The position numbers were made by a program, and so were the translations under genes. Source: Bacteroidales bacterium (GTDB lineage Bacteria; Bacteroidota; Bacteroidia; Bacteroidales; Prolixibacteraceae). Taken from it: a DNA stretch of 43,996 nt. A model generated the notes under the pieces. That model made no database searches and had not been told where the DNA came from. It saw only the letters and a program-made list of their open reading frames with translations. The stretch's first letter is position 1, and every line of letters begins with the position of its first letter. This document shows, in pieces, positions 17,573 to 25,699 of the stretch. The stretch is from assembly GCA_031272965.1 (NCBI GenBank), contig JAISSS010000099.1, positions 1 to 43,996 on the forward strand, written 5' to 3'.

Positions 17573-18898
17573 TTAACCCTCCAAGAAAGATTTCATTTTG
17601 AGTAAATCGGCCACCACGAAGCTGCTACCGCCCACGAAGATAGCATCGTCGGCTTTTGCTGTGCTTTTTGCGGCATTAACTGCTTGTGATACAGTTGGAT
17701 AGCTATTGCCATGCAGTCCTGTCGCTTCGGCTTCCTGCCGCAAAACTTCGGACGGCATGGCACGCGGCACATCTGCGCATGTAAAATAATAATGAGCAGT
17801 TTTGGGCAGAAGCGGCAGAATTGCTTTTACGTCCTTGTCGCTGACTAAGCCGAACACGATATGTAGCCGGTTACAGTCTATCGTGTCGAGCTGTTGCATC
17901 ACCGCGCTGATTCCGGCGGCATTGTGCCCCGTGTCGCAGATGAGTAGCGGTTCTTCGCAGAGGATGTCCCACCGTCCTCGCAGCCCCGTGTTGTGCTTGA
18001 CATTTCGTAAGCCGCGCTGTATTGCGGGCGAGTTGACGGGCAGCCACCCCTTCTCCGTGAGCAGGTCGAGTGTTTTCATCACGCATTGCAGGTTGCACTT
18101 CTGATAATGCCCCATCATGTCGGTCTCCAGGCTCTTTTTCAGATAGCTGCCTTTATGTTCAAACTGCCAGGCAGTTAATCCGGCGGATTCCGACACGAGT
18201 GAGGCCTGATATTCGCGGTCAGCATACCATATCGGGCTATTTAACTTTGCTGCCCGCCTGCCAAAGACGTTCACCACTTCCGGCATGTTGCTTTCCGACA
18301 CCACAACGGGAACTTTCGGCTTGATGATTCCGGCCTTTTCGGTTGCGATTTTTGGCAGTGTACGTCCCAGCAGCGCCGTATGGTCAAAACTCACATTCGT
18401 TATAATTGATATTTCCGGTGTAATAATGTTCGTGGAATCGAGTCGCCCGCCAAGTCCCACCTCTATGATGGCAATTTGAACGTTCTGTTGACGGAACCAG
18501 TCGAAAGCCATGCACACGCACAACTCGAAAAACGACGGCTTAATACGGGCCGTTACATTGAGGTTGATGAACCTGTCCACGAAATTAACCACTGCATTTT
18601 CTGTGATTTTCGTGCCGTTTATGCGGATTCTTTCGCGGAAGTCTGTCAGATGCGGCGATGTATAAAGCCCCACACGCCACCCCGCTTCCTGCAGGACGGA
18701 CGCCAGAGTATGAGACACGGAGCCTTTGCCATTGGTGCCGCCAACATGCACGGTGCTGAACGCATGGTGCGGATACTCAAACATCTCGTCCAGCATCAGC
18801 GAATTGTCTAATGTGTTGTTGTATGCTGCCGCCCCGATGCGCTGAAACATCGGCAACCGATTATACAAATAGTCAAGAGTCTGTAGATATGTGAACAT
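17573..18898 (-). CDS. folC: Folylpolyglutamate synthase / dihydrofolate synthase
   Basis: Mur-ligase-like ATP-dependent enzyme that adds glutamate to dihydropteroate and folates in the cytoplasm. 441 residues from the ATG at 18898 (MFTYLQTLDYLYNRLP). The P-loop is VGGTNGKGSVSH (about 52-63), followed by YTSPHLTDFRERI, the omega-loop and FVDRFI, then EVGLGGRLDSTN and SFDHTALLG, all hallmarks of FolC. A longer start at 18928 lies upstream of the -7 element and is rejected. It leads a probable folC-rel-amidohydrolase row. Another folate gene, folP, lies 11 kb away at 30360. Confidence 0.95.
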   Translation of the reverse strand: MFTYLQTLDYLYNRLPMFQRIGAAAYNNTLDNSLMLDEMFEYPHHAFSTVHVGGTNGKGSVSHTLASVLQEAGWRVGLYTSPHLTDFRERIRINGTKITENAVVNFVDRFINLNVTARIKPSFFELCVCMAFDWFRQQNVQIAIIEVGLGGRLDSTNIITPEISIITNVSFDHTALLGRTLPKIATEKAGIIKPKVPVVVSESNMPEVVNVFGRRAAKLNSPIWYADREYQASLVSESAGLTAWQFEHKGSYLKKSLETDMMGHYQKCNLQCVMKTLDLLTEKGWLPVNSPAIQRGLRNVKHNTGLRGRWDILCEEPLLICDTGHNAAGISAVMQQLDTIDCNRLHIVFGLVSDKDVKAILPLLPKTAHYYFTCADVPRAMPSEVLRQEAEATGLHGNSYPTVSQAVNAAKSTAKADDAIFVGGSSFVVADLLKMKSFLEG

Positions 18899-18914
18899 CG
18901 TTGCAATATTTCTG

Positions 18915-18948
18915 CAAAGATACAGCAAAAATCAGTTCGATACGCAAA
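18915..18948 (-). promoter_or_regulatory. folC promoter
   Basis: On the minus strand TTTG (18948-18945) and TATCTTTG (18922-18915) are 22 bp apart, matching the Bacteroidota consensus. The ATG at 18898 follows 16 nt after the -7 element. Confidence 0.6.
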
Positions 18949-18954
18949 TAGAAA

Positions 18955-19002
18955 AACGGGGCAACGAAAATTACGTTTTTACGTAAAATAGGAAGCCCCG
19001 TT
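18955..19002 (-). terminator. Terminator of the fucosidase operon
   Basis: Nested inverted repeat: outer arms AACGGGGC (18955-18962) and GCCCCGTT (18995-19002), inner arms TTACGT (18971-18976) and ACGTAA (18981-18986). Read on the minus strand, the outer stem is followed directly by a T-run (GCCCCGTTTTTC), as expected for an intrinsic terminator just after the gene ending at 19014. It also insulates the folC promoter that follows. Confidence 0.8.
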
Positions 19003-19013
19003 GTCGGCTATTA

Positions 19014-21503
19014 TCAGTTCATTTCTTTTTCGAGCAGTTTAATAAAATAACCACCCACGACGGAGCGTGCGAGCATGGCGTTTTTGCGCGGGTTGTCGGT
19101 GTTATACCAGTCGCACATCGGGACGCGGTCAACGGTCTCGTTGTAGAAACGTCGTTCCGGCGCTATGAGTTTTTCAAACGTTTCGCGGTCGGGGGCGAGC
19201 GTTGCCGACCATATCTGCCAGTCGCTCTTGGTGAAATTGCGGCGGCTGTCTAACGGCAGTCCGTACTGGTTGAGTTTTGTCAGGTAATACGGTATTTCCT
19301 TCTGTGCGATTTCAGGCGAAAAAATATTGAAGCCGAGCAGTTTATCCCAAACGAGGTTGTATTTCTGGCTCCATGTTCCGGGTCGGTCGAAGGCGAGGCG
19401 GTAGTGGTCGCCGTCGTCTGCCATCTTCACCCATTCGGCAGCCATCTTGCGGGCTTCCGACATGTATTTTTCCGCTTCCTCTTTTTTGCCCTGTTTTTCA
19501 GCCATATAGCCATACGAAGCGATGCCGAGTATGGCTTTGATAGACAGGTTTGCATTGTGAGCAAGGTGTCCGGCGAAGTCGTCTGTACAGAGCTGATTTT
19601 CAGGGTCAAGACCGTGCTGCAGGAGGAACTCTGCCCACGAGGTCAGCGTTTGCCAGTGTTTCTCGGCATACGCGGCAGACTTTTCGCGATATGTAATAGC
19701 GGCGGTGAGTATCAGCATGTTGCCACATTCTTCGACAGGCATCTTATTGTTGTAGTCGTTGTTGTGCATGTTGTAAACCTGCCCGTTAGCCAGCGGGTAA
19801 GTGCCCAAGTCGTGCGGAGCAAAGGGGAATTTCCATTTGCCGCTTTCGCAGTAGTAGAAGATGCCGTTGAGCAGCCCTTTGGTCAAATCTGTGCTGAAAA
19901 GCAGGAACATAGGTGAGGAAGGGTAGGTTACATCGACAGTGTTGATACAGCCGTTGCTGTTGTTTTCTTTGGAGAGGAAGAGCAGCTCGCCGTTAGGGGC
20001 TTCTACAAGTTTGTGAGCCGCAATTGCTTGACGGTAAGCCAGCGCGCACAGTTCCGCATAGTCAGCGCCGCCGACCGTCTGTGCGTCGCACATCAGTTTG
20101 TAATCGAAGCGGTTGCATGCTTTGAGCAGTTTGTCGTAATCGGTAACTGCCTGATTGAACGCCCATTCGATAGGCTTGTCGCCTTTACGGTTCCAGTACG
20201 GGCGGAGGTTTTCGCCAAAGAACTGAATGGAATAGACATCGTCGTATCCGACAAGGATGCGTCCGTTGGCGTTCCTTGCGTTGCCGAGCGACTGTGTAAC
20301 GGCGATATATGCGTTGTTGGTCTGCGGGACTTTATTGTTCAGGGCGCCGGTGGTGGCAAACTGTTCGCGCAGGGCTGTCGGCGCGCCTACTGCATAAGCG
20401 CCGTCTGACTTGTCGGCTGCAAGCAGGAACCAGCCCCAGTCGATACGCCTGTCGTCGCCCGATTTATTGAGTACTTTTTGCTCCGTGTTACCTGTTTTGA
20501 CGTATAACAGTCCGTCTTTTTCGAAGCCTTCCGCTTTAGAGGGCTGATATGGAGTGTTTAGCGCCAGCGCGGGCGAGGCTTCGAAATAAATTTCCGTCTG
20601 ATGCTCTGCGCCATCGTTGGAGACTATTTGGTAAGAGATGTAGTTAACGGGGCGCGACATAAGGTCTAAGTCGTTGAGCAGCAAGGGCGAAGTGAATGTC
20701 AGTTTCAGGCTGACGGCGCCGCAGTCGAATAAATAATGGGTTTGGGTAGGCTGCACGTCAACTTCACGCTGTATAGCTGTCTGTTCAAGATATTTGACCG
20801 GATGTTTCTCGTAATAAAGACCGAAATCCACGAGGGCGCCGCCGACGCGGTTGTTGCAGTGCGCTGCGATAAGCGCTGTGCCGTTGGCGATACTGTTGCG
20901 GACAGTGTCGGGCAGTTCGAGCCAGAGGTCGTGGTTCCATGAATATCCGGTCTTGACGACCTGAATGCCGTTGATATAGAGTTCAAAGGTGTCGTCGTGC
21001 GAGTATTTCAGGAATAGTTTTCCTTCGGGTATGCCGGTGATTACGCGCCTGACCCAGACGTCCGATGTTGTCCACGGGGTTTTGACGTTTACTTCTTCGG
21101 GTGTGCCGAAAGCTGCCTCGCCTTGCGTCCATTTGCGGGCGTCGAAAGCGGGTTGTTCCCAGCCTTTTTTCGGCTCAGTGAAGGTATAGCTGCCTGTCCA
21201 TGCTTTTTCGTACGACATTGGCGCTATCGGCTCGTATGTGGGTTTTTCTACCCCCATGAAGCGATAGACCTTGCCATCTACGCGGAGCGCCCCTACGAGC
21301 GGTTGTTCTTTGCTCGTCCAGTGCCGCACGTTGTCGTCGTAGAGCTTGTCGTTAATAGTCCACAGGCTGGTGTATGGGTCGATAGTAATGAGCGGGTAAG
21401 CAGGCGCCCGAAGTGTGTTTTTTAATGACTTACTGTCGCCATCGCAGGCAGTAAATACATAAGCTGTAAGAGCAAGCAGTAAGGAAGCGATGATTCTGTA
21501 CAT
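19014..21503 (-). CDS. Glutaminase A-family (DUF4965/DUF5127/DUF1793) lipoprotein
   Basis: 829 residues. The signal peptide ends in lipobox VFTAC (Cys19). The mature start, LRAPAYPLITIDPYTSLWT, is the typical opening of the Bacteroidetes DUF4965/DUF5127 group. A jelly-roll-like region (about 90-230) carries DVWVRRVITGIPEGKLFLKYSHDD, and the helical C-terminal half has HNANLSIKAILGIASYG and FNIFSPEIAQKEIPYYL. The family is named after a fungal glutaminase, but its helical barrel resembles glycosidases and most bacterial members are uncharacterised; position after a fucosidase suggests a glycan-related role. Last gene of the operon; the 97-nt gap before it is filled by octamer repeats and shows no promoter. 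Confidence 0.85.
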   Translation of the reverse strand: MYRIIASLLLALTAYVFTACDGDSKSLKNTLRAPAYPLITIDPYTSLWTINDKLYDDNVRHWTSKEQPLVGALRVDGKVYRFMGVEKPTYEPIAPMSYEKAWTGSYTFTEPKKGWEQPAFDARKWTQGEAAFGTPEEVNVKTPWTTSDVWVRRVITGIPEGKLFLKYSHDDTFELYINGIQVVKTGYSWNHDLWLELPDTVRNSIANGTALIAAHCNNRVGGALVDFGLYYEKHPVKYLEQTAIQREVDVQPTQTHYLFDCGAVSLKLTFTSPLLLNDLDLMSRPVNYISYQIVSNDGAEHQTEIYFEASPALALNTPYQPSKAEGFEKDGLLYVKTGNTEQKVLNKSGDDRRIDWGWFLLAADKSDGAYAVGAPTALREQFATTGALNNKVPQTNNAYIAVTQSLGNARNANGRILVGYDDVYSIQFFGENLRPYWNRKGDKPIEWAFNQAVTDYDKLLKACNRFDYKLMCDAQTVGGADYAELCALAYRQAIAAHKLVEAPNGELLFLSKENNSNGCINTVDVTYPSSPMFLLFSTDLTKGLLNGIFYYCESGKWKFPFAPHDLGTYPLANGQVYNMHNNDYNNKMPVEECGNMLILTAAITYREKSAAYAEKHWQTLTSWAEFLLQHGLDPENQLCTDDFAGHLAHNANLSIKAILGIASYGYMAEKQGKKEEAEKYMSEARKMAAEWVKMADDGDHYRLAFDRPGTWSQKYNLVWDKLLGFNIFSPEIAQKEIPYYLTKLNQYGLPLDSRRNFTKSDWQIWSATLAPDRETFEKLIAPERRFYNETVDRVPMCDWYNTDNPRKNAMLARSVVGGYFIKLLEKEMN

Positions 21504-21512
21504 TGAATATAA

Positions 21513-21600
21513 TTTGAGGATTTGAAAATTTGAGGATTTGAGGATTTGAGGATTTGAGGATTTGAGGATTTGAAAATTTGAGGATTTGAGGATTTGAGGA
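21513..21600. repeat. Tandem octamer repeat, 11 perfect-length copies
   Basis: Eleven consecutive 8-bp units fill 88 bp exactly, in the order A B A A A A A B A A A, where A is TTTGAGGA and B is TTTGAAAA. The array begins right at the fucosidase stop codon and ends 10 bp before the start of the next gene, so it makes up nearly the whole leader between the two. There are no spacers, so it is not a CRISPR. Copy number could change by slippage. Confidence 0.95.
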
Positions 21601-22890
21601 TTACTCTGCGTCGAGGGGCGGGAGCGACATGGCGTCTATGTCGAGTTCTATTTCTATGATTGTGTTGACAGGTTTGAGTTCTTTGGAAGCGAACTCGATG
21701 CGGAATTTACCGTCTTTCTGCGTCGTCAGTTTGATTTTGCCGCCGTCAACAAGTTTGCAAGCAGTGATTTTGGCGTCTCCAAGCGGTGGTAGAGTGATTT
21801 TCACCTTGTCCGCATCCCATTTGAGGATATGCAGATAGATTTTGTTGCCTTTGCGGGTAGAAACGCCCCAGTCAGTCGGTTTGACAGGACCGCCTCGCGT
21901 CTCGTAGATAGTATAGCCATATTTTTGAAGCCACTCTCCCATTTCTTTAAGTCTCTCAACTTGAAGCGGTTCTATCTGTCCATCGGGTTTGGGTCCTACA
22001 TTAAAGAGGAAGTTACCGTCTCCTCCGACAGAGCGAATAAGGGCGTGCAGGCACTGTTCAAGCGATTTGACGCGCTCGTTTGGTTTCCAAGCCCATTGGT
22101 CGCCGATGGTCATACAGGTCTCCCACGGGCGGTTGTTATTAAACTCGCCGACCTTTTGTTCCGGCGTTCCGAAGTCGCCGGGCGCACCTGTACGGTTATT
22201 AATCACGACGTCGGGCTGCAACTGCCGCACAAAATCAATAACCCTCTCGCCACGCGCCTTATCAAATTCCTGCGGCACATCGAACCATAGACAGAAGAGC
22301 GGTCCGTAGTTGACAATCAGTTCTGCCACCTGACGTTTCAGATAGAGAGTGTAGTTTTCTATGTCGCTTGTCTCACGGCGCACTTTGCCTCCCGGACTTG
22401 TAAGCGGGAAATCGGGATGATGCCAGTCGCAAGTAGAATAATAAGTTCCGAAAGGGATGCCCTGACGGCGACATGCTTCGGCAAGCTCTTTAACCACATC
22501 CCGTCCGAAAGGCGAGTTCATGATGTTATGAGTAGTCTGACGTGTGTTCCAGAGGCAAAAACCGTCGTGGTGCTTGGTAGTCAGAACTATATACTTCATA
22601 CCAGCCGCTTTAGCCACTCCGACCCACTCGTCTGCGTTGAATTTTACGGGATTAAACTGCTTGTAGAGGTTGTCGTACTCTTCCACCGGTACTTGTTGCC
22701 CTCTTGACCAACCTATCTCTGTACCTTTCAATGCCACCGGTCCCCAATGAATAAACATACCGAACCGCGCATCTTTCCATCGTTCTATACGGTTGTCTGC
22801 TGAGGAGGGCTTGGAATATTCCACAGCGCTCTGCGCCCAAGCAACTGTCAAACTGCATATAAAGAAAATAGTAGAAAACAGTGTCTTCAT
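21601..22890 (-). CDS. Alpha-L-fucosidase, GH29
   Basis: 429 residues with a cleavable signal peptide (ending near TVAWAQ). The family motifs are in order: RFGMFIHWGPVAL (about 42-54), LTTKHHDGFCLWNT (about 103-116), GTYYSTCDWHHPDF (about 148-161) and FCLWFDVP (about 199-206), whose Asp204 is the expected nucleophile; SVGGDGNFLFNVGPKPDG follows. It should release L-fucose from glycans in the periplasm or at the surface by a retaining mechanism; linkage preference cannot be read from sequence. Third gene of the operon, 22 nt after the DUF362 gene. No SusC/SusD pair lies nearby in this window. Confidence 0.93.
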   Translation of the reverse strand: MKTLFSTIFFICSLTVAWAQSAVEYSKPSSADNRIERWKDARFGMFIHWGPVALKGTEIGWSRGQQVPVEEYDNLYKQFNPVKFNADEWVGVAKAAGMKYIVLTTKHHDGFCLWNTRQTTHNIMNSPFGRDVVKELAEACRRQGIPFGTYYSTCDWHHPDFPLTSPGGKVRRETSDIENYTLYLKRQVAELIVNYGPLFCLWFDVPQEFDKARGERVIDFVRQLQPDVVINNRTGAPGDFGTPEQKVGEFNNNRPWETCMTIGDQWAWKPNERVKSLEQCLHALIRSVGGDGNFLFNVGPKPDGQIEPLQVERLKEMGEWLQKYGYTIYETRGGPVKPTDWGVSTRKGNKIYLHILKWDADKVKITLPPLGDAKITACKLVDGGKIKLTTQKDGKFRIEFASKELKPVNTIIEIELDIDAMSLPPLDAE

Positions 22891-22912
22891 AAAGAAAATA
22901 ATGTGAATGGTT

Positions 22913-23803
22913 TTACACGTAGCTGGTCTCGTCCCATCCGAGTTTAATGAGTTCTATTTTTGCGGGGTCGGATGTGCCGAGGTGGTAGCGGGTGTCGGCC
23001 ATGGCGATGTGTTTGGCGGGTGGGTTTAGCGGGCGGTCTTCCTTAAAGAATTCGCGGCGTTTGCCTTCGATGATGCGCAGCCCCACAGAATCGACAGCTA
23101 CGGGGTCGAAGCCGACCAGCAGCCCGCTGTATTTCCAAGAGTGTTCCGGGGAGAACTTGCTTGGCGCCAAGTGATGAAACTGTGGGGTGAACATCACCAG
23201 CACGTGCAGGCGGGTTTTGCCCTTGACGGTGGGCAGTTCCTGTAAACTGCCCAGCACGGCGCAGGAATCTTCGTGATAGTCGGACGGTTTTTCGGCAAAC
23301 ATGATGTAGTTTTTCAGCAGCGAGCCCACGCCTGACCATGCGTGGGTGCGCATGGGGCGGGTGTTTATCAGCGCTGTTGCGCGGGCGAACACGGGGTTGC
23401 GCTTCACCCCGCGGTCGTCAACGCTCACGTCTTCCGCTTTCACCCCTGCGCCCAATATGCGGGCTTTCAGGGCGTCATTGATTTCGGGGGGCGTAGGTAG
23501 CCCGTTCCACTGGTTAGTTTTTATGCCAACAATGTCGGCAGGTTTGATGATACTTGCCCACGCTTTTTCGGGGCTTTTTTTGTTGGTGAGTTTGCATACG
23601 GCCTCGTCAAGCATCCGCTCGGTGATGCCCGCATCGGGGGTGTCGCCGCCTGCAAACAGCTTCTGGTCGCGTATCAGCACGACGCGGCTTTTTGCGCTCT
23701 TTTCGTCAGCCCATGCGAATGCTGGCCGGTTGAGCAGAATTGCACCGCCCGCCGACATTATAGCTGTCTGTTTCAGTAGTTCACGTCTTGTAATGTTTCC
23801 CAT
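22913..23803 (-). CDS. Tat-exported DUF362-family protein
   Basis: 296 residues from the ATG at 23803; a GTG six bases upstream would overlap the preceding stop and add two residues. The N-terminus ITRRELLKQTAIMSAGG followed by a hydrophobic stretch and AFAWAD is a twin-arginine signal, so the protein is probably folded, possibly with a cofactor, before export. The rest matches the DUF362 family (VGIKTNQWNGLPTPPEIN, GLLVGFDPVAVDSVGLRII). DUF362 proteins are often linked to iron-sulfur or redox proteins, but I see no CxxC clusters here. It lies between DUF6599 and the fucosidase; function unknown. Confidence 0.8.
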   Translation of the reverse strand: MGNITRRELLKQTAIMSAGGAILLNRPAFAWADEKSAKSRVVLIRDQKLFAGGDTPDAGITERMLDEAVCKLTNKKSPEKAWASIIKPADIVGIKTNQWNGLPTPPEINDALKARILGAGVKAEDVSVDDRGVKRNPVFARATALINTRPMRTHAWSGVGSLLKNYIMFAEKPSDYHEDSCAVLGSLQELPTVKGKTRLHVLVMFTPQFHHLAPSKFSPEHSWKYSGLLVGFDPVAVDSVGLRIIEGKRREFFKEDRPLNPPAKHIAMADTRYHLGTSDPAKIELIKLGWDETSYV

Positions 23804-23805
23804 AA

Positions 23806-24705
23806 TCACTTTTGTTTTAAATTATTAATAACTTTGTGTAAGTTCTCGACCTGTTCGGCGGTTGCGCCGTTGAAGACCGCGCAGAGGCGGCGGCCCTGTT
23901 GCCATGCGGAAAACCATTTGCCGTCTTCGAGTTGCAGCAACGGCCGTGTATCCTCCGGCTTTTCGGGGGCGAATTTTTCCCGTAATCGGTTAAAGGCTTG
24001 CATGGCGTCAGCCTCTGCCGGATAATCCGCCATCAGGAGATATGCACGGGCGTCAGCTTCCCCGTATTTTGCCAGTACAGCATCGGTTTTGTCGGTGATA
24101 TTTATGATGTTATAATCGGCGATGAACAGATAGGCGTTCAGCCATACGTAGTGGTGGAAGTAGAGGTATCCGCCGTCGGCCAGCCCTTTTTTGGGCAGGG
24201 CGCTGATGATGGCGGGGATGGCGCCGTTTTTTTCTATGGCCCTGTCGAGCCGCGTGGCGAAATGCTTCATGGCACGGGCGCTTTCGGGCGTGGCCTTATG
24301 TGTGGTGATGATGATGTAGTAGCGGTCTTTCCAGAACAGGATGAAATCGTCGAAGCTTTGCGAGCCTTGGCCGTAGTCGTGCTCGTCCCGGTCGCGGCTT
24401 TGGGTATAGACGCCGAATGCGTTGGCCGCAGAGGTCATCTCATAAACTTCCACCGTGATTTGGGGCAAATCGTCGCCGCTATACTTGCAGCCGGTCATGC
24501 CTTTCAGCCCGTAAGACATGAATAACTCGGCGCCGCCATTGATATAATCGAAGAGCGCTTCCCCCTCGTAATCAAGCAGCTCGTCAACCCTGTAACCTTC
24601 AAAGCTGTTCGGCAGGTACTTCATAACTTCTAACTTTTGTGCAAAACAATATTCCGGTAACAGGATGCCGCATACCGCAAAAAAGGTAAACCATATTCTA
24701 ACCAT
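23806..24705 (-). CDS. Secreted DUF6599-family protein
   Basis: 299 residues from the ATG at 24705 (a GTG three codons upstream is possible). A signal peptide (MVRIWFTFFAVCGILLPEYCFAQ) is followed by KYLPNSFEGYRV, LFDYINGGAELFMSYG and VEVYEMTSAANAFGVY, the pattern of the DUF6599 family. Members often stand next to DUF362 genes, as here, where stop and start are 2 nt apart. No catalytic residues are known. First gene of the four-gene exported operon and expressed from the promoter at 24728-24735. Confidence 0.78.
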   Translation of the reverse strand: MVRIWFTFFAVCGILLPEYCFAQKLEVMKYLPNSFEGYRVDELLDYEGEALFDYINGGAELFMSYGLKGMTGCKYSGDDLPQITVEVYEMTSAANAFGVYTQSRDRDEHDYGQGSQSFDDFILFWKDRYYIIITTHKATPESARAMKHFATRLDRAIEKNGAIPAIISALPKKGLADGGYLYFHHYVWLNAYLFIADYNIINITDKTDAVLAKYGEADARAYLLMADYPAEADAMQAFNRLREKFAPEKPEDTRPLLQLEDGKWFSAWQQGRRLCAVFNGATAEQVENLHKVINNLKQK

Positions 24706-24727
24706 ATTTGACACCTGATTTTCGGCA

Positions 24728-24735
24728 CAAATATA
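24728..24735 (-). promoter_or_regulatory. -7 element TATATTTG for the fucosidase operon
   Basis: An exact TAnnTTTG on the minus strand, 22 nt before the ATG at 24705. A possible TTG -33 at 24752-24754 is too close (16 bp). It is divergent from the metallopeptidase promoter 30 bp away. Confidence 0.5.
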
Positions 24736-24767
24736 AGATTTTTTTTCCTGCCAATAGAAAAAAACAC

Positions 24768-24775
24768 TACTTTTG
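24768..24775 (+). promoter_or_regulatory. -7 element TACTTTTG for the zinc metallopeptidase gene
   Basis: An exact TAnnTTTG, 18 nt before the ATG at 24794. It overlaps an in-frame TTG at 24773, which can therefore be excluded as the start. No clear -33 element. Confidence 0.5.
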
Positions 24776-24793
24776 TCTCAAAATTTTTGTGCA

Positions 24794-25696
24794 ATGAAAT
24801 GGAGAGGAAGAAGAGCAAGCGGTAACATCGAAGACCGGCGCGGCGCTGGTGGCGGTGATTTGCTGGGAGGGCTTGGCGGCCTTATAAATCTCGGCAGTGG
24901 CAATAGCAGTAGCAGCCGGTCGGGATGCGGGCTGAAAGGCGGCTTGGGGACAATCGTGGTTGTCGCGATTATCTGGCTGCTTGGCGGCAATCCGTTGGAC
25001 ATCTTAACGCAGTTAGCCGGAACGGGCGGCTTCGGTACGGAAACGCGCTACACGACGGCGGAAGACGACACTCTGAAGCAATTTGTGGAAGTAGTGCTGG
25101 CTGACACTGAAGATGTGTGGACAGCGGTGTTCCGCCAAATGGGCAAGACATACCGAAATCCCACGCTGGTGCTGTTCAGCGGCTATACCAATTCGGGCTG
25201 TGGCGCGGCCCAGAGTTCCACAGGCCCGTTCTATTGTTCGGTGGACGAGAAGATTTATGTTGACCTTTCATTTTTTCAGGAAATGCGCACAAAGTTCAGA
25301 GCGGGCGGCGACTTCGCATACGCATACGTGATTGCGCACGAGGTGGGACATCATGTCCAGAAACTGCTGGGAACACTCGAAAAAAACCAGAACGAACGCG
25401 CACAGGCCTCCGAGAAACGCGCTAATCAGCTGTCGGTGCAGCTCGAACTGCAGGCAGACTTCTACGCCGGAGTGTGGGCGCATTATACTGAAAGTATGTT
25501 CAATTCATTAGACGATACCGACATCAACGAGGCCCTCAACGCGGCCGAAGCTGTAGGCGACGACCGCCTTCAAAAGCAGGCGCAGGGATATGTCGTGCCG
25601 GATTCTTTCACTCATGGAAGCTCCGAGCAGCGCCATGAATGGTTCTATAAAGGGTACCGTTCCGGCAATATGAACCAGGCGAACACCGCTCGTTGA
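24794..25696 (+). CDS. Neutral zinc metallopeptidase (YpfJ family, PF04228)
   Basis: 300 residues from the ATG at 24794. It opens MKWRGRRASGNIEDRRG, the conserved start of this family. A Gly/Ser-rich stretch (about 20-50) precedes one membrane span (LGTIVVVAIIWLLGG). The C-terminal domain holds the zincin motif AHEVGHHVQ and ends with GSSEQRHEWFYKGYRSG. The HExxH-type site reads HEVGH and is intact. The domain is presumably periplasmic and anchored. Physiological substrate unknown. mutS2 starts 3 nt after its stop, so both genes are probably co-transcribed. Confidence 0.92.
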   Translation: MKWRGRRASGNIEDRRGAGGGDLLGGLGGLINLGSGNSSSSRSGCGLKGGLGTIVVVAIIWLLGGNPLDILTQLAGTGGFGTETRYTTAEDDTLKQFVEVVLADTEDVWTAVFRQMGKTYRNPTLVLFSGYTNSGCGAAQSSTGPFYCSVDEKIYVDLSFFQEMRTKFRAGGDFAYAYVIAHEVGHHVQKLLGTLEKNQNERAQASEKRANQLSVQLELQADFYAGVWAHYTESMFNSLDDTDINEALNAAEAVGDDRLQKQAQGYVVPDSFTHGSSEQRHEWFYKGYRSGNMNQANTAR

Positions 25697-25699
25697 CCG

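Noticed and set aside
21513..21600. CRISPR array
   Set aside because: Units are directly adjacent with no spacers and no cas genes in the window.
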